Positions 20,320 to 33,685 of a stretch of DNA of 64,000 nucleotides are shown here, one piece after another (within the stretch, counting starts at the first letter, position 1; every line of letters begins with the position of its first letter). The position numbers were made by a program, and so were the translations under genes. The DNA lies in NCBI RefSeq assembly GCF_001511835.1, contig NZ_LN997848.1:4699501-4763500 (forward strand). Reading direction: 5' to 3'. A model generated the notes under the pieces. The model did not search any database and was not told where the DNA came from. It was given only the letters and a program-made list of their open reading frames with translations. Origin of the DNA: Magnetospirillum sp. XM-1 (lineage in GTDB: Bacteria; Pseudomonadota; Alphaproteobacteria; Rhodospirillales; Magnetospirillaceae).

Positions 20320-22499
20320 TACTTCCCCCTCAGCCAGGCCGCCAGGTCCGCCGCCAGCCGGGCCAGCGGCGTCTCCCAGTCGCCGGCCTTGGGCTGGCGG
20401 TAGAGGCGCATGCCGGGATACCACGGACTGTCGTCGCGGTCGGTCAGCCAGCGCCAGCAGCCGTCGAAGCGCGACAGCAGCCAGACCTGCTTGCCCATGG
20501 CGGCGGCCAGATGGGCGGTGGAGGTATCGACGCTGATCACCAGATCGAGCCCATTGATCAGGGCGGCCGTGTCGGCGAAATCGGTAATGCCCGCGGTAAG
20601 GTCGGCGACGCGGCCCTCGTCCCTCGCCTGCAGCCCCTGCTTGCCCACCTGCAGGCTGACGAAGCGGGCGCCGTCCACGGCCAGGACCGGCTCCAGCTGT
20701 TTCAGCGCCAGCGAGCGGCGCTTGTCGATCAGCGTGCATTCGATGTCGTGTTCCCGCGAATCGCCCGCCCAGACCAGACCGATGCGCGGGCCGGGAGCCA
20801 CGCCGGCGTTCAGCCGCCGCGTCCAGGGCTCCAGGCGGTCGGGGGGCGGCGACAGATAGGGAAGGACGGCGGGGATGGTCTCGAGAGTGGTGCCGAAGGC
20901 CAGCGGCAAGCTCATCAGCGGGGCCTGCATATCCACCGGCCCGGTGTCCTCGCCCACCGCCACCACCTTGGCGATTCCGGGCATGGGGGCCAGCAGCGAC
21001 ACCAAAGCGGGCTGCACCTCCAGGACGACCCTGGCGCCCCTGGCCGCCGCCAGCGGCGCGTAGCGGACGAATTGCAAGGTGTCGCCGAAGCCCTGTTCCG
21101 ACCACAGCAGCAGGGTGCGTCCCTCGACCTCCTCGCCTTTCCATTGGGGAATGGCGGCGTGCCGGAGGGGTTCCCGGCGCTTGCGGTTGCCCCAGCGCGC
21201 CTCGTAGAGCGCCCAGCCCTCGGCGAAGTCGCCTTGCTTCAGGCGCACGATGCCGCGATGAAAGCGGATGTCGTCATTGGCCGGATCGGCGGCGCCGGCG
21301 GCGTCGAACTGCTCCTGGGCCTCGGCCAGGCGGCCCTGGGCGTAAAGGGCCTGGCCCAGATTGCTAAGCGGTATGGCAGCACCGGGCGACAGGTCCACCA
21401 CCCGGCGGCTCAGGATTTCGGCCTCCTCGACCCGGCCCAGGCTGCCCAGCAGGGCGGCCCGGTTGGCCATGACGATGGGGTCGTCGGGGCTGAGCTTTTC
21501 CGCCGTCTCATAGCATTCGGCGGCCCGTTCCAGCTCGCCCTGTTCGCGCAGGGCGTTGCCGAGATTGTTCCACACCTCGGAATGATCATGCTCGCGGGCC
21601 AGCAGGGTCTGGTAAAGCGCCACCGCCTCGGGCAGCCGGCTCATCTCGTTCATGGCGTTGGCGGCCTCGAACAGATGGGCCACCCCGGACCCCTCGATCC
21701 CGGCCAGCCGCAGATAGGTCTCGGCGGCCAGTTCGTCGCGTCCCATGGCCCGCAGCTGGCGGGCCAGGATCAGCACGGCGGGGGGATAGTTGGGGGCAAG
21801 CTCGGCGGCGCGCGCGGCATGCTCCAGCGCCTCCTCGATCCGGCCCCGCGCCCGGATGACGTCCGAGGCGGCGACCAGCACCGGAACGGAATCGGGGGCC
21901 AGCCGCAGGGCGCGGCAAACGGAGACGTCGGCCTCGAGCCCCCGGTCCGAGGCCAGCAGGGCGCGGCCCAGGTCGGCGTGAAGATTGGCCTCGCCCGGAC
22001 GCTCGGCCACGGCGCGGCGCAGCTTGTCCACCGCCTCGACGGGACGGCCCAGACGGTTCAGCACGCCGGCCATGTTGGCCAGGGCCTCGACGAAGCCCGG
22101 CCGTAAGGCGAGCGCCCGTTCCTGCGAGGTCAGCGCCTCGTCCAGGCGGCCGGTCTGGGCAAGCGTGTTGCCCAGGCCGAACAGCGCTTCGGGGATGTCG
22201 GGATTGAGCGCCAGGGCACGGCGGTAGGCCGCCTCCGCCTCGGGCAGGCGGCGAGCGCTGAACAGGGCGTTGCCCAGGTTGACGTGGTAATCGGGGACCC
22301 GGTTGTTGGAGCGGATGGCCTCGCCGATCAGGTGGATGGCCAGATCGAACTGCCCCATCTGGGAACAGGCCACGCCCAGCAGATGGTTGGCGCCCTCGTG
22401 ATACGGGTCGGCCGACAAAATCCGCTGGTAGATGTCGACCGCATCAAGCAGCCTGCCCGCCTGATGGAGCTCGACGGCCTTGGCGAAATCGTCGACCAA
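20319..22499 (-). CDS. TPR protein with C-terminal GT9-like glycosyltransferase domain
   Basis: About 726 aa. Residues about 5-450 are tandem tetratricopeptide repeats (LGNALFSARRLPEAEAAYRRALALNPD and similar). Residues about 470-720 form a GT-B domain like the GT9/ADP-heptose transferase group: LLLWSEQGFGDTLQFVRYAP, RIGLVWAGDSREHD, FVSLQVGKQGLQ, INGLDLVISVDTSTAHLAAAMGKQVWLL. The frame opens at GTG 22592 without a Shine-Dalgarno. TTG 22499 follows a GGGGAA and directly precedes the first TPR, so it is preferred, with reserve. A shorter relative is at 55326-56336. Probably a glycosyltransferase for a protein or envelope glycan. Confidence 0.8.
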   Translation of the reverse strand: MVDDFAKAVELHQAGRLLDAVDIYQRILSADPYHEGANHLLGVACSQMGQFDLAIHLIGEAIRSNNRVPDYHVNLGNALFSARRLPEAEAAYRRALALNPDIPEALFGLGNTLAQTGRLDEALTSQERALALRPGFVEALANMAGVLNRLGRPVEAVDKLRRAVAERPGEANLHADLGRALLASDRGLEADVSVCRALRLAPDSVPVLVAASDVIRARGRIEEALEHAARAAELAPNYPPAVLILARQLRAMGRDELAAETYLRLAGIEGSGVAHLFEAANAMNEMSRLPEAVALYQTLLAREHDHSEVWNNLGNALREQGELERAAECYETAEKLSPDDPIVMANRAALLGSLGRVEEAEILSRRVVDLSPGAAIPLSNLGQALYAQGRLAEAQEQFDAAGAADPANDDIRFHRGIVRLKQGDFAEGWALYEARWGNRKRREPLRHAAIPQWKGEEVEGRTLLLWSEQGFGDTLQFVRYAPLAAARGARVVLEVQPALVSLLAPMPGIAKVVAVGEDTGPVDMQAPLMSLPLAFGTTLETIPAVLPYLSPPPDRLEPWTRRLNAGVAPGPRIGLVWAGDSREHDIECTLIDKRRSLALKQLEPVLAVDGARFVSLQVGKQGLQARDEGRVADLTAGITDFADTAALINGLDLVISVDTSTAHLAAAMGKQVWLLSRFDGCWRWLTDRDDSPWYPGMRLYRQPKAGDWETPLARLAADLAAWLRGK

Positions 22500-22668
22500 T
22501 GTGGTTTCCCCGAGGTTGTCCCTGGCGGAAACGATGGCATGCCGCAGAGTGCGGAGGCAAGGCAACAGGGGGAGAAACGGCCGAATTATCACGATTCGTC
22601 ATGGGCAAACCATCGATTATTGATCCCCATCAAGCCACTGCTATGATGCACCCGGCCAAACGGCAGAG

Positions 22669-24357
22669 ATGACTATGCCAAACGACATGGGCAGACCTAT
22701 CAGCTTGCGTGCCAGCGCCGCTGTCGTGGCGATGGGCCTGCTCGTCGTGCTGTTCATCGTCGCGACCTTCAGCGCCATGGCCTGGCAAAGGCAGCAGGAC
22801 CTGCTGCGCGAGCGCGAGGCCAGCAACGAACGGCTGGCCGACACCTTGGCCGAGCACGCCGCCGGCGTGTTCCGCCAGTCGGCCCTGGTGCTGTCCATGA
22901 TGGGCGAACGGCTGGAGCGCGAACAAAGCGCCAAACCCCTCCCGGCCCACGACCCGGCCTTCCGGACGTTCATGGCCGCCCTGCTGAAGCAGGCGCCCAT
23001 GGTGGCGGCGGCCCGGGTCATCACCCCCGACGGCGCCTATCTCCACAGCCATCCCGAACTACCGCCCCAGGGGGTCAGCGTCGGCGACCGGGACTACGTC
23101 CTGGCCCACCGGCAAGGCGGGACCGGCCTGTTCCCCGGCAAACCGATCGTCAGCCGCGTCAACGGGCGGCTGGTGCTGCCGGTGAGCATGGCGCACCGGG
23201 ATTCCGACGGCCGACTCATGGCGGTCCTGGCGGTGATGATCCAGCTGGACGACATCAACGCCCTGTTCGAATCCATCCGCCAGAAGCCCAACGGCACCAT
23301 CGCCCTGTTCGGAACCGACGGCACCCTGCTGGCCCGCGGCCCGGTGGACGAAGGCCTGGTCGGCAAGGATTTCTCGCAAGGACCGCTGTTCCGGGACCAT
23401 CTCTCCAAGGCGGCGACGGGCAGCTACACCAAGGTGGTCGCCACCGACGGCAAGCTGCGCCAAGCCAGCTACCGGCGTCTGGCGGACTATCCGGCCGTGG
23501 TCTCCGTCTCGACCCTCTACGACGATACCATGGCGGAGTGGAGGTCCTACGCCACCACCCTGGCAGTCATCGCGCTGCCGCTGATCCTGGCCACCGCCGC
23601 CATCACCTGGGCGCTGCACCGGCAATTGGTGGAGCGCGAGCGCTTCGAGCGCCTGCTCGCCCGGCGCACCTCCGACCTGGAACTGGCCAACGAGGAATTG
23701 CGCCACATGGCGGAAATCTCCGCCCACCACCTGCAGGAACCGCTGCGCACCATCCTGTCCTACGCCCAATTGCTGGTCCGCAAGGCCGGCGCGGGCGAGA
23801 CCGGGGGGCTGGAGGAATACCTGGGCTTCATCCGCTCGGGAACCGAACGCATGAAGGCGCAGCTGGACGCCTTGCAGCGCTATCTGGGGGTGGAGCAGTG
23901 TCGGCCCCATCAGCCGGTCTCGCTGCCGCGCCTTCTGGCCGAGACCGTCGAATTGCTCGCCCCCCGCCTGGAGTCCACCGGCGCCGCCATCACGTCGGGC
24001 CCCCTGCCCGAGATCATGGGCGACCGCCAGCATCTGGCCGGCCTGTTCCACCACATGGTTTCCGCCATCCTGGAGCGGCGCCGTCCCGAGCGGCGCCAGA
24101 CCATCGCGGTCAGCGCGACGCGGGAGGCGGACATGTGGCATCTGGTCGTCAGCGCCGACAATACCGATGCCGATTTCGGCGAAGGCGAAACCTCGTTCCC
24201 GCTGCTGGGCGCCGGCAGTTCAGGCGACGGGGGGCGCGGTCCGACGCTGAGTCTGGCGCTGTGCCGCAAGATCGCCCAGATGCATGGCGGCCGCCTGTGG
24301 GCGGAAACCACCGGCGACGGCGAAAGCCGCCTTCACGTCATGCTGCCGGCGGAATAG
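22669..24357 (+). CDS. Sensor histidine kinase with double-Cache-like domain, degenerate ATPase
   Basis: Membrane sensor of 562 aa. TM helix about 17-40, a periplasmic Cache-like domain about 45-285 (GVSVGDRDYVLAHRQGGTGLFPGKPI), TM helix about 290-312, a coiled linker, a HisKA-like segment with the candidate phospho-acceptor in SAHHLQEPLRTILSYAQLL, and an HATPase-like tail. The N-box region reads HHMVSAILERRR with no Asn, the D-box reads SADNTDAD in place of DxGxG, and the lid has no clear GxGLG, so ATP binding is doubtful. It may be a non-catalytic signalling partner. It stands divergent from the TPR-glycosyltransferase; no response regulator is adjacent. The ATG at 22675 is an alternative start. 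Confidence 0.82.
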   Translation: MTMPNDMGRPISLRASAAVVAMGLLVVLFIVATFSAMAWQRQQDLLREREASNERLADTLAEHAAGVFRQSALVLSMMGERLEREQSAKPLPAHDPAFRTFMAALLKQAPMVAAARVITPDGAYLHSHPELPPQGVSVGDRDYVLAHRQGGTGLFPGKPIVSRVNGRLVLPVSMAHRDSDGRLMAVLAVMIQLDDINALFESIRQKPNGTIALFGTDGTLLARGPVDEGLVGKDFSQGPLFRDHLSKAATGSYTKVVATDGKLRQASYRRLADYPAVVSVSTLYDDTMAEWRSYATTLAVIALPLILATAAITWALHRQLVERERFERLLARRTSDLELANEELRHMAEISAHHLQEPLRTILSYAQLLVRKAGAGETGGLEEYLGFIRSGTERMKAQLDALQRYLGVEQCRPHQPVSLPRLLAETVELLAPRLESTGAAITSGPLPEIMGDRQHLAGLFHHMVSAILERRRPERRQTIAVSATREADMWHLVVSADNTDADFGEGETSFPLLGAGSSGDGGRGPTLSLALCRKIAQMHGGRLWAETTGDGESRLHVMLPAE

Positions 24358-24368
24358 AGACCCTTCGG

Positions 24369-25712
24369 CTATTTCGCCGCCAGTTCCACCAGGCGGGACG
24401 GCGAGACATCGCCACCGGCCGTGGGCTGAAGCAGGCGGGCGGCGGCGGCGCGTTCGGCCGCCGAGAAGGTGCCCAGCGTCTTCAGCGCCTCGGACCTGGA
24501 TGTCATGGTGCCGTCGAAGCCTGTTGCCGACACCGCGTGCCAGCGGGCCGCCTCGGCGCGGGCCGCCGCGCCCCCCTCGGCCTCGCGGATCAGGGCCAGC
24601 AACTGCGCCGATGGCGCATGACGCCGCTTGGCCGCTAATTCGGCCATGGCGGCGGCCTTGGCCAGCAGGTCGGGCATCTTGGTCATTTCCATGGCCGCGC
24701 GCTGGACGGTGCGGCACAGCTGGGTCATCGCCTCGGTGCGGAATTCGCCGTCGGGCAGGGCCTGGGCCCCGGCCAGCAGCCGGTCCATCCAGCCCAGCGA
24801 GTCCGGGTTGACCGGGCTGAAATCCTTTTGCGCGAAGGGCATGTTGGCGAGACGGTCGCGGCGCGTCGCCGGGTCGGTCACCTTGGACAGCGAGACGAAG
24901 CCGGCGGCCGGATCGTCCGAGCGCACGCGGGCGCCGTACAGCACCAGGGTGGCGGCGTCGCGCTTCGAGGGCACGGTCAGCGCGTCCACCTGGGGTTCCA
25001 GCAGGGCGGCCAGGGCCAGCGCCCCCTTCCTTGCCTGCCCCATGGCCAGCGATTCCAGCGCCACCAGTCCGGAGTCCAGACGGGCTTCGGCATCGGGCAG
25101 CGCCTTGACCGCGGCAACGGCCTCGTCGGCGGCCGCCTCGGCCTCGGGCAGGCGCCGCGCGGCCATCAGACCGGCGGCATGGGCGAGAAAACGCGCCCGC
25201 AGCACCGGATCGGCCACCCGCGCCAGGGCCAGGGCGGCGGCCGGATCGCGCCGCTTGACCTCGGCGTCGATGCGGTAGCGGGCGATGGAATCGGTCATCT
25301 CGCGCACCAAGGCGGGATCGTCCACCGATTGGGGGGCGTCGGTCACGGCGGCCAGAAGGCGCAGGCCCTGGCCATCATCGGCGGCCTCGAGGCCGTCCAA
25401 GCCGGGCTTGACGAAGGCTTCCGCCACCTTGGCCGATTTCAGCTTGTCGGCCGGCCAGAAGGCTTCGGGCCCGCAAGGCAGACGGAAGGACAGCGCCTCG
25501 CCCACCCGGGCCTTGCCGGAGAAGCTCTTGCGCACCGTGCCGGAGACGCGGCAGGCCGCGTCCTTGGCGTCGACCCCCGACACCTCCACCTGCACGTGGC
25601 TTTCGGCCGCCAGGCGGCGGGCGACCCAGTTGCGGGCCTCCATTGCCCCGTCGGCCGCCAGGGCCGACGTGGACGACAACAGCAGCAGGACCAGCGGAAC
25701 CGTGCGCTTCAT
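24369..25712 (-). CDS. Exported hypothetical protein
   Basis: 447 aa, family not recognised. GGGGAGAGG lies directly before ATG 25712, and a Sec signal peptide follows (MKRTVPLVLLLLSSTSALA-AD). Residues about 25-110 may be a small domain with two Cys (AACRVSG and LPCGPEAFW). The remainder is Ala/Leu-rich and helical with TPR- or HEAT-like spacing (AAALALARVADPVLRARFLAHAAGLMAARRLPEAEAAADEAV). It converges on the sensor kinase gene with only 11 bases between stops. Periplasmic location is inferred. Confidence 0.72.
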   Translation of the reverse strand: MKRTVPLVLLLLSSTSALAADGAMEARNWVARRLAAESHVQVEVSGVDAKDAACRVSGTVRKSFSGKARVGEALSFRLPCGPEAFWPADKLKSAKVAEAFVKPGLDGLEAADDGQGLRLLAAVTDAPQSVDDPALVREMTDSIARYRIDAEVKRRDPAAALALARVADPVLRARFLAHAAGLMAARRLPEAEAAADEAVAAVKALPDAEARLDSGLVALESLAMGQARKGALALAALLEPQVDALTVPSKRDAATLVLYGARVRSDDPAAGFVSLSKVTDPATRRDRLANMPFAQKDFSPVNPDSLGWMDRLLAGAQALPDGEFRTEAMTQLCRTVQRAAMEMTKMPDLLAKAAAMAELAAKRRHAPSAQLLALIREAEGGAAARAEAARWHAVSATGFDGTMTSRSEALKTLGTFSAAERAAAARLLQPTAGGDVSPSRLVELAAK

Positions 25713-25787
25713 GACCTCTCCCCAGGCAATCACGGCGGGCAGACTAGCCCAGACGCCCGCCCGGCGGCTTGACTTGCGTCATGTGGA

Positions 25788-26807
25788 TCACAGGCCGAAG
25801 AAGCCGGCGATCTCGGCGGCGGCGCACTTGCCCGCGTCGCTCACATAGACGCCCTCGCGGCCGCAGCCCGACGCGGGCGCCACCGGCGCCGCATGGCCGA
25901 AGCCCCGCAGCAGCCACAATTCCACCGCCGGTCCGCCCGCCCCGCCGGGCGCCGTCCAGGTGGGGCCAGCCACCAGGGGGTTGATGGGGGCCTGCTCGCA
26001 GGTGGTGAAGGGCGGCAATTCCGCGCCATGCAGCCCGGCCCATTGCGCGGCGCTCTCCACCGCGTTGACGCAGGCCACCGTCTTGTCGGCGTCGCCGTGC
26101 CAGATGGCGAGGCGAGGCCATTTGTGCCGCGCGCCATGCAGACGGGCGATCTCGCCGGCCCAGTGCTCGGGTCTAACCTCGGCCGGGCCTTCCATGCAGC
26201 CGAAGGCGCGCCGCACCTCGGGCGTGGCGAAATAGGAACCGCCGGTGACGTTGCCGATGCGCGCGCAGCCCACCGGCACGCCGCCCATGGAGGCTCCGGC
26301 GGCGAATTCGTCGGGCAGTGCGGCCAGCAGAACCTGGGCCATGGCGCCGCCCGCCGACAGGCCGACCACGAAATTGTCGCCGCCCTTGATGCCGAAGGCC
26401 TCGCGGGCCGCCAGGATCTCCTGGCGCAAACGGCCGGTGATATTCTTTTCGGTGGGCAGACGCTCGTTCTCGTCGAACCACCACAGGCAGTTGTTGCCCG
26501 GCGCGCCGGAGACGGAATCGGCGAACTCGGCCACCAGCAGGGCGAACCCCTTCTTCTCGGCCAGATCGCGCCAGCCGCTGTCGGTGGCGAAGGGGATTCC
26601 CTCCTGCTTGCAGCCGTGCAGCAGCAGGACCACCGGCCCCGGCTTGCCCCGCGCCGCGTCGGGGACATAGGCCTTGACTGCCAAGTTCCACCACCACAAT
26701 TGGCCACCGCCGGCGAACAGGCCGGAAACCGGCTGGAACTCGGTGGCGGCGGCGGGGGCGGCCCACAGGACCAGGGCCGCCAGAAGGGCGCCCAGACGGG
26801 ACATCAT
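25788..26807 (-). CDS. Exported PHB-depolymerase-family esterase
   Basis: Serine esterase of 339 aa with a signal peptide (MMSRLGALLAALVLWAAPAA, cleavage near AAA-TEF). It has the LpqC/poly(3-hydroxybutyrate) depolymerase layout: VVLLLHGCKQEG, WWFDENERL, the nucleophile in VGLSAGGAMAQ, GGVPVGCARIG, the acid in WHGDADKTV, and His in LRGFGHAAPV. Family members cleave polyhydroxyalkanoates, feruloyl esters or acetyl groups, so the substrate is open. Extra Cys pairs suggest disulfides and agree with export. GGAG precedes the ATG; the second Met is an alternative. It follows the peroxidase gene on the same strand after 13 bases. Confidence 0.88.
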   Translation of the reverse strand: MMSRLGALLAALVLWAAPAAATEFQPVSGLFAGGGQLWWWNLAVKAYVPDAARGKPGPVVLLLHGCKQEGIPFATDSGWRDLAEKKGFALLVAEFADSVSGAPGNNCLWWFDENERLPTEKNITGRLRQEILAAREAFGIKGGDNFVVGLSAGGAMAQVLLAALPDEFAAGASMGGVPVGCARIGNVTGGSYFATPEVRRAFGCMEGPAEVRPEHWAGEIARLHGARHKWPRLAIWHGDADKTVACVNAVESAAQWAGLHGAELPPFTTCEQAPINPLVAGPTWTAPGGAGGPAVELWLLRGFGHAAPVAPASGCGREGVYVSDAGKCAAAEIAGFFGL

Positions 26808-26820
26808 GCTCCGATACTCC

Positions 26821-27729
26821 TCAGGCGAGGGATTCCAGGAAGTCGGCAGACGGCGCGAAGAAGGAAGCGCCGGTCACCGCCCGGGTGAAGTCCAGCAGAC
26901 GGTCGTGCAAACCGTCGCCGGCCGACAGCACCATGCGCTCCAGCATCTTGCGGAACGGCGCAGGATCGGCGCAGTAGGCGACGAAGTACAGGCCGTTCTC
27001 CGACGTGGTACCGTAGGGCATGGAATGGCGCAGCACTTCCAACTCCTCGCCGTCCTCCTCGATCACCACGCGGGCGATGTGGGCGAAGGGCGGCTTCACC
27101 GCGTCGTCCAGTTCCTCGTCGCCTTCCTTGGTGCGGCCGATGGCGGCCTCCTGGTCGGGGGTGGACAGCGCCTCCCAGCGGACGAGGTCGTGAACGTAGC
27201 GCTGCAACGAGACGAAGCTGCCGCCGGCGAAGGGACCGTCGGCCACCAGCGCCACCTCGGCCCGCTCGTCGCCTTCCGGATTCTCGGTGCCGTCGACGAA
27301 GCCGGTCAGGTCGCGCTTGCCCATGTGGCGAAAGCCCATCACCTCCTCGGCCAGCCGCACATGGGCGCCCAGCGCCCCCATCACCCGGCGGGCCAGCATC
27401 AGGTTGGCGTCGTGGCGCGGCGAATGGATGTGCAGGAACAGGTCGGCGGGCGTGGCCGGCGCCTTGCGGCCGCCCTCGGCCAAAGGCGCGAAGGGCACCA
27501 GCCCGTCGGGCGCGTCCCGGCCCGTAAGCCGGGGCCAGCAGGCGGCGCCGATGCCCACGGAACTGACCAAAGCGGGCTCGCCCGCCTGCTCGGCCACGGC
27601 CTCGGTCATGTCGGGCAGGGCGGCCAGCACGCGGCGCACGGCGCAGGTGTCGCCATCGGCCAGCACCAGGGTGATGAACAGGCCGAAATCCCCACCTTCC
27701 GCGCAGATGGCCGATTGGGGCTTAGTCAT
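26821..27729 (-). CDS. Dyp-type peroxidase (YfeX-like)
   Basis: Haem peroxidase of 302 aa. The GxxDG motif is GFVDGTENP, and the proximal His is in FAHIARVVIEEDG, followed by LRHSMPYGTTSENGLYFVAYC, which closely recalls the YfeX subgroup. The catalytic Arg expected late in the chain is probably in the loop after GGSFVSLQRYVHDL. There is no Tat or Sec signal, so it is cytoplasmic unless loaded into an encapsulin, and no encapsulin gene is adjacent. GAGG lies before the ATG. It precedes the esterase gene by 13 bases on the same strand, so they may be co-transcribed. YfeX-type enzymes use hydrogen peroxide with porphyrin or other donors. Confidence 0.92.
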   Translation of the reverse strand: MTKPQSAICAEGGDFGLFITLVLADGDTCAVRRVLAALPDMTEAVAEQAGEPALVSSVGIGAACWPRLTGRDAPDGLVPFAPLAEGGRKAPATPADLFLHIHSPRHDANLMLARRVMGALGAHVRLAEEVMGFRHMGKRDLTGFVDGTENPEGDERAEVALVADGPFAGGSFVSLQRYVHDLVRWEALSTPDQEAAIGRTKEGDEELDDAVKPPFAHIARVVIEEDGEELEVLRHSMPYGTTSENGLYFVAYCADPAPFRKMLERMVLSAGDGLHDRLLDFTRAVTGASFFAPSADFLESLA

Positions 27730-27763
27730 GATGGAACCTCTTTGGTCTCGACGTGACCGCGCC

Positions 27764-27787
27764 CCCTCTCCCGCTTGCGGAAGAGGG
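27764..27787. terminator. Hairpin between greA and the peroxidase gene
   Basis: Arms CCCTCTCCCGC and GCGGAAGAGGG with a two-base loop and one mismatch. This CCCTCTCCCGCTTGCGG form is common as an intergenic terminator or repeat in proteobacteria. It probably ends the carAB-greA transcript. Confidence 0.55.
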
Positions 27788-27808
27788 AATGGGGGACATC
27801 TCTCGCCG

Positions 27809-28282
27809 TCAGCCGAAGCGGACGTCGACGATCTCGTACGACTTCGAGCCGCCCGGCGCGGTGACCTCGACGGTGTCGCCCAGATGCTTGCCGATCAGGG
27901 CGCGGGCCAGCGGCGAATGCACACTCATGCGGCCGGACTTGATGTCGGCCTCGTGCGCGCCGACGATGGTGTAGACCACCTCGTCGTCGGAATCCTCGTC
28001 GGCCAGGGTGACCGTGGCGCCGAAGCGCACCTGATCGCCGCTCATGCTGGCGATGTCGATCACCTGGGCGCGGGAGATGATGTCCTCCAGCTCGGAGACC
28101 CGGCCCTCGATGAAGCTCTGGCGCTCGCGCGCCGCGTGGTATTCAGCGTTTTCCGACAGGTCACCGTGCTCGCGCGCCTCGGCGATGGCCCGGATCACCG
28201 CCGGACGCTCCACCGATTTCAGGGTCCTCAGCTCTTCCTCCAGCTGGGCCAGGCCAGCCGGAGTCATCGGGATTTTTTCCAT
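27809..28282 (-). CDS. greA: Transcription elongation factor GreA
   Basis: 157 aa, full length. GreA rescues backtracked RNA polymerase by stimulating transcript cleavage. The N-terminal coiled coil has the acidic tip in [17 protein letters not shown], and the C-terminal FKBP-like domain has [21 protein letters not shown] 28282 is used; the codon before it is a TTG that could also be read in frame. It follows carB by 17 bases in the same direction, a carA-carB-greA order. Confidence 0.97.
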   Translation of the reverse strand: MEKIPMTPAGLAQLEEELRTLKSVERPAVIRAIAEAREHGDLSENAEYHAARERQSFIEGRVSELEDIISRAQVIDIASMSGDQVRFGATVTLADEDSDDEVVYTIVGAHEADIKSGRMSVHSPLARALIGKHLGDTVEVTAPGGSKSYEIVDVRFG

Positions 28283-28299
28283 CAAACGCCCCTACGCCC

Positions 28300-31557
<3,258 letters not shown>

Positions 31558-31615
31558 GGCGGGGTTTCTTTTCTGAAATAATCTTTGATGCGGGACCTTG
31601 AGAAAAACGGGGCTG

Positions 31616-32836
<1,221 letters not shown>

Positions 32837-33169
32837 GTCGGTCCTTTGTCGCGTTCGCGGGCCGGAAGGGCTCCGGCCGCAGGTACATTATCATAGAGAG
32901 CCCAAGGCTCCCCTCGCCGATTTTGGGCCGCAGAAGGCCGCCGGAGCATCTCGCATACGGGCAAGACCTTCGGGGCTGCGGGGTCCTCGTCGAGGCCCAG
33001 TCGGCATCAGGTAAATTCCGCGCCTTATAATGACGGGCGCGGGCAGAGTCAAGCCTTGCGACAGGCCAAAAAAAACCCTTCTTTTTCAAGGTCATGACGC
33101 CCCATGGATAAGCTTCCTTTCCGTGGGGATTTGGAGTAGCCTGTGCGCTTTCCCAAACGAGGGGTTGCC
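32837..33169. other. Divergent control region between carA and yqeY
   Basis: 333 bases. On the minus strand it holds the carA promoter (33024-33052) and about 180 bases of untranslated leader with GC hairpins, such as GCCGGA...TCCGGC about 35-50 bases before the carA start. On the plus side there is an A-run followed by a T-run at 33067-33090 and the GAGGGG Shine-Dalgarno of yqeY. No gene is seen. Confidence 0.5.
33024..33052 (-). promoter_or_regulatory. Sigma-70-type promoter of carAB-greA
   Basis: On the minus strand TTGACT (33052-33047) and TATAAG (33029-33024) are separated by exactly 17 bases. The expected start is near 33017, about 180 bases before the carA ATG. The strong match and the position support it. 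Confidence 0.7.
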
Positions 33170-33628
33170 ATGCTGCGCCAGCAGTTGAATGACGCGCTCA
33201 AGGCCGCGATGCTGGGCAAGGATGCCCGTACGGTCTCCACGGTCCGCCTGATCCTGGCGGCGCTGAAGGACCGCGACATCGCGGCGCGGCCCAAGGGCGT
33301 GACCGACGGCATCCCCGACGGCGAGATCCAGCAGATGCTGCAGTCCATGATCAAGCAGCGCCGCGAGAGCATCTCCATGTACGAGCAGGGCGGCCGTCCC
33401 GAGCTGGCGAAGCAGGAAGCCGAGGAAATCACCATCATCGAGAAGTTCCTGCCGCGTCAGATGGACGAGGCGGCGATCACCGAGGCGGTCAAGGCCGCCA
33501 TCGCGGCCTGCGGCGCCGGCGGGATCAAGGACATGGGCAAGGTCATGGCCGAACTGAAGGCCAAGCATTCCGGCACCATGGACTTCGCCAAGGCCGGCGC
33601 GGTGGTGAAGAAGGAACTGGGGGGCTGA
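33170..33628 (+). CDS. yqeY: GatB/YqeY domain protein
   Basis: 152 aa, full length for the YqeY family, whose fold matches the tRNA-binding tail of the amidotransferase subunit GatB. Seen: LRQQLNDALKAAMLGKDARTVSTVRLILAALKD, ARPKGVTDGIPDGEI, EEITIIEKFLPRQMDEAAI and DMGKVMAELKAKHSGTMDF. GAGGGG precedes ATG 33170; a GTG nine codons upstream lacks a Shine-Dalgarno. It sits where rpsU is found in the rpsU-dnaG-rpoD operons of enterics. The exact function is not settled. Confidence 0.93.
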   Translation: MLRQQLNDALKAAMLGKDARTVSTVRLILAALKDRDIAARPKGVTDGIPDGEIQQMLQSMIKQRRESISMYEQGGRPELAKQEAEEITIIEKFLPRQMDEAAITEAVKAAIAACGAGGIKDMGKVMAELKAKHSGTMDFAKAGAVVKKELGG

Positions 33629-33685
33629 CGCAGCCCCCGCGGCGTCACCATATCCAACGCGTGACGTGAACGGAAAGACCCCGGC

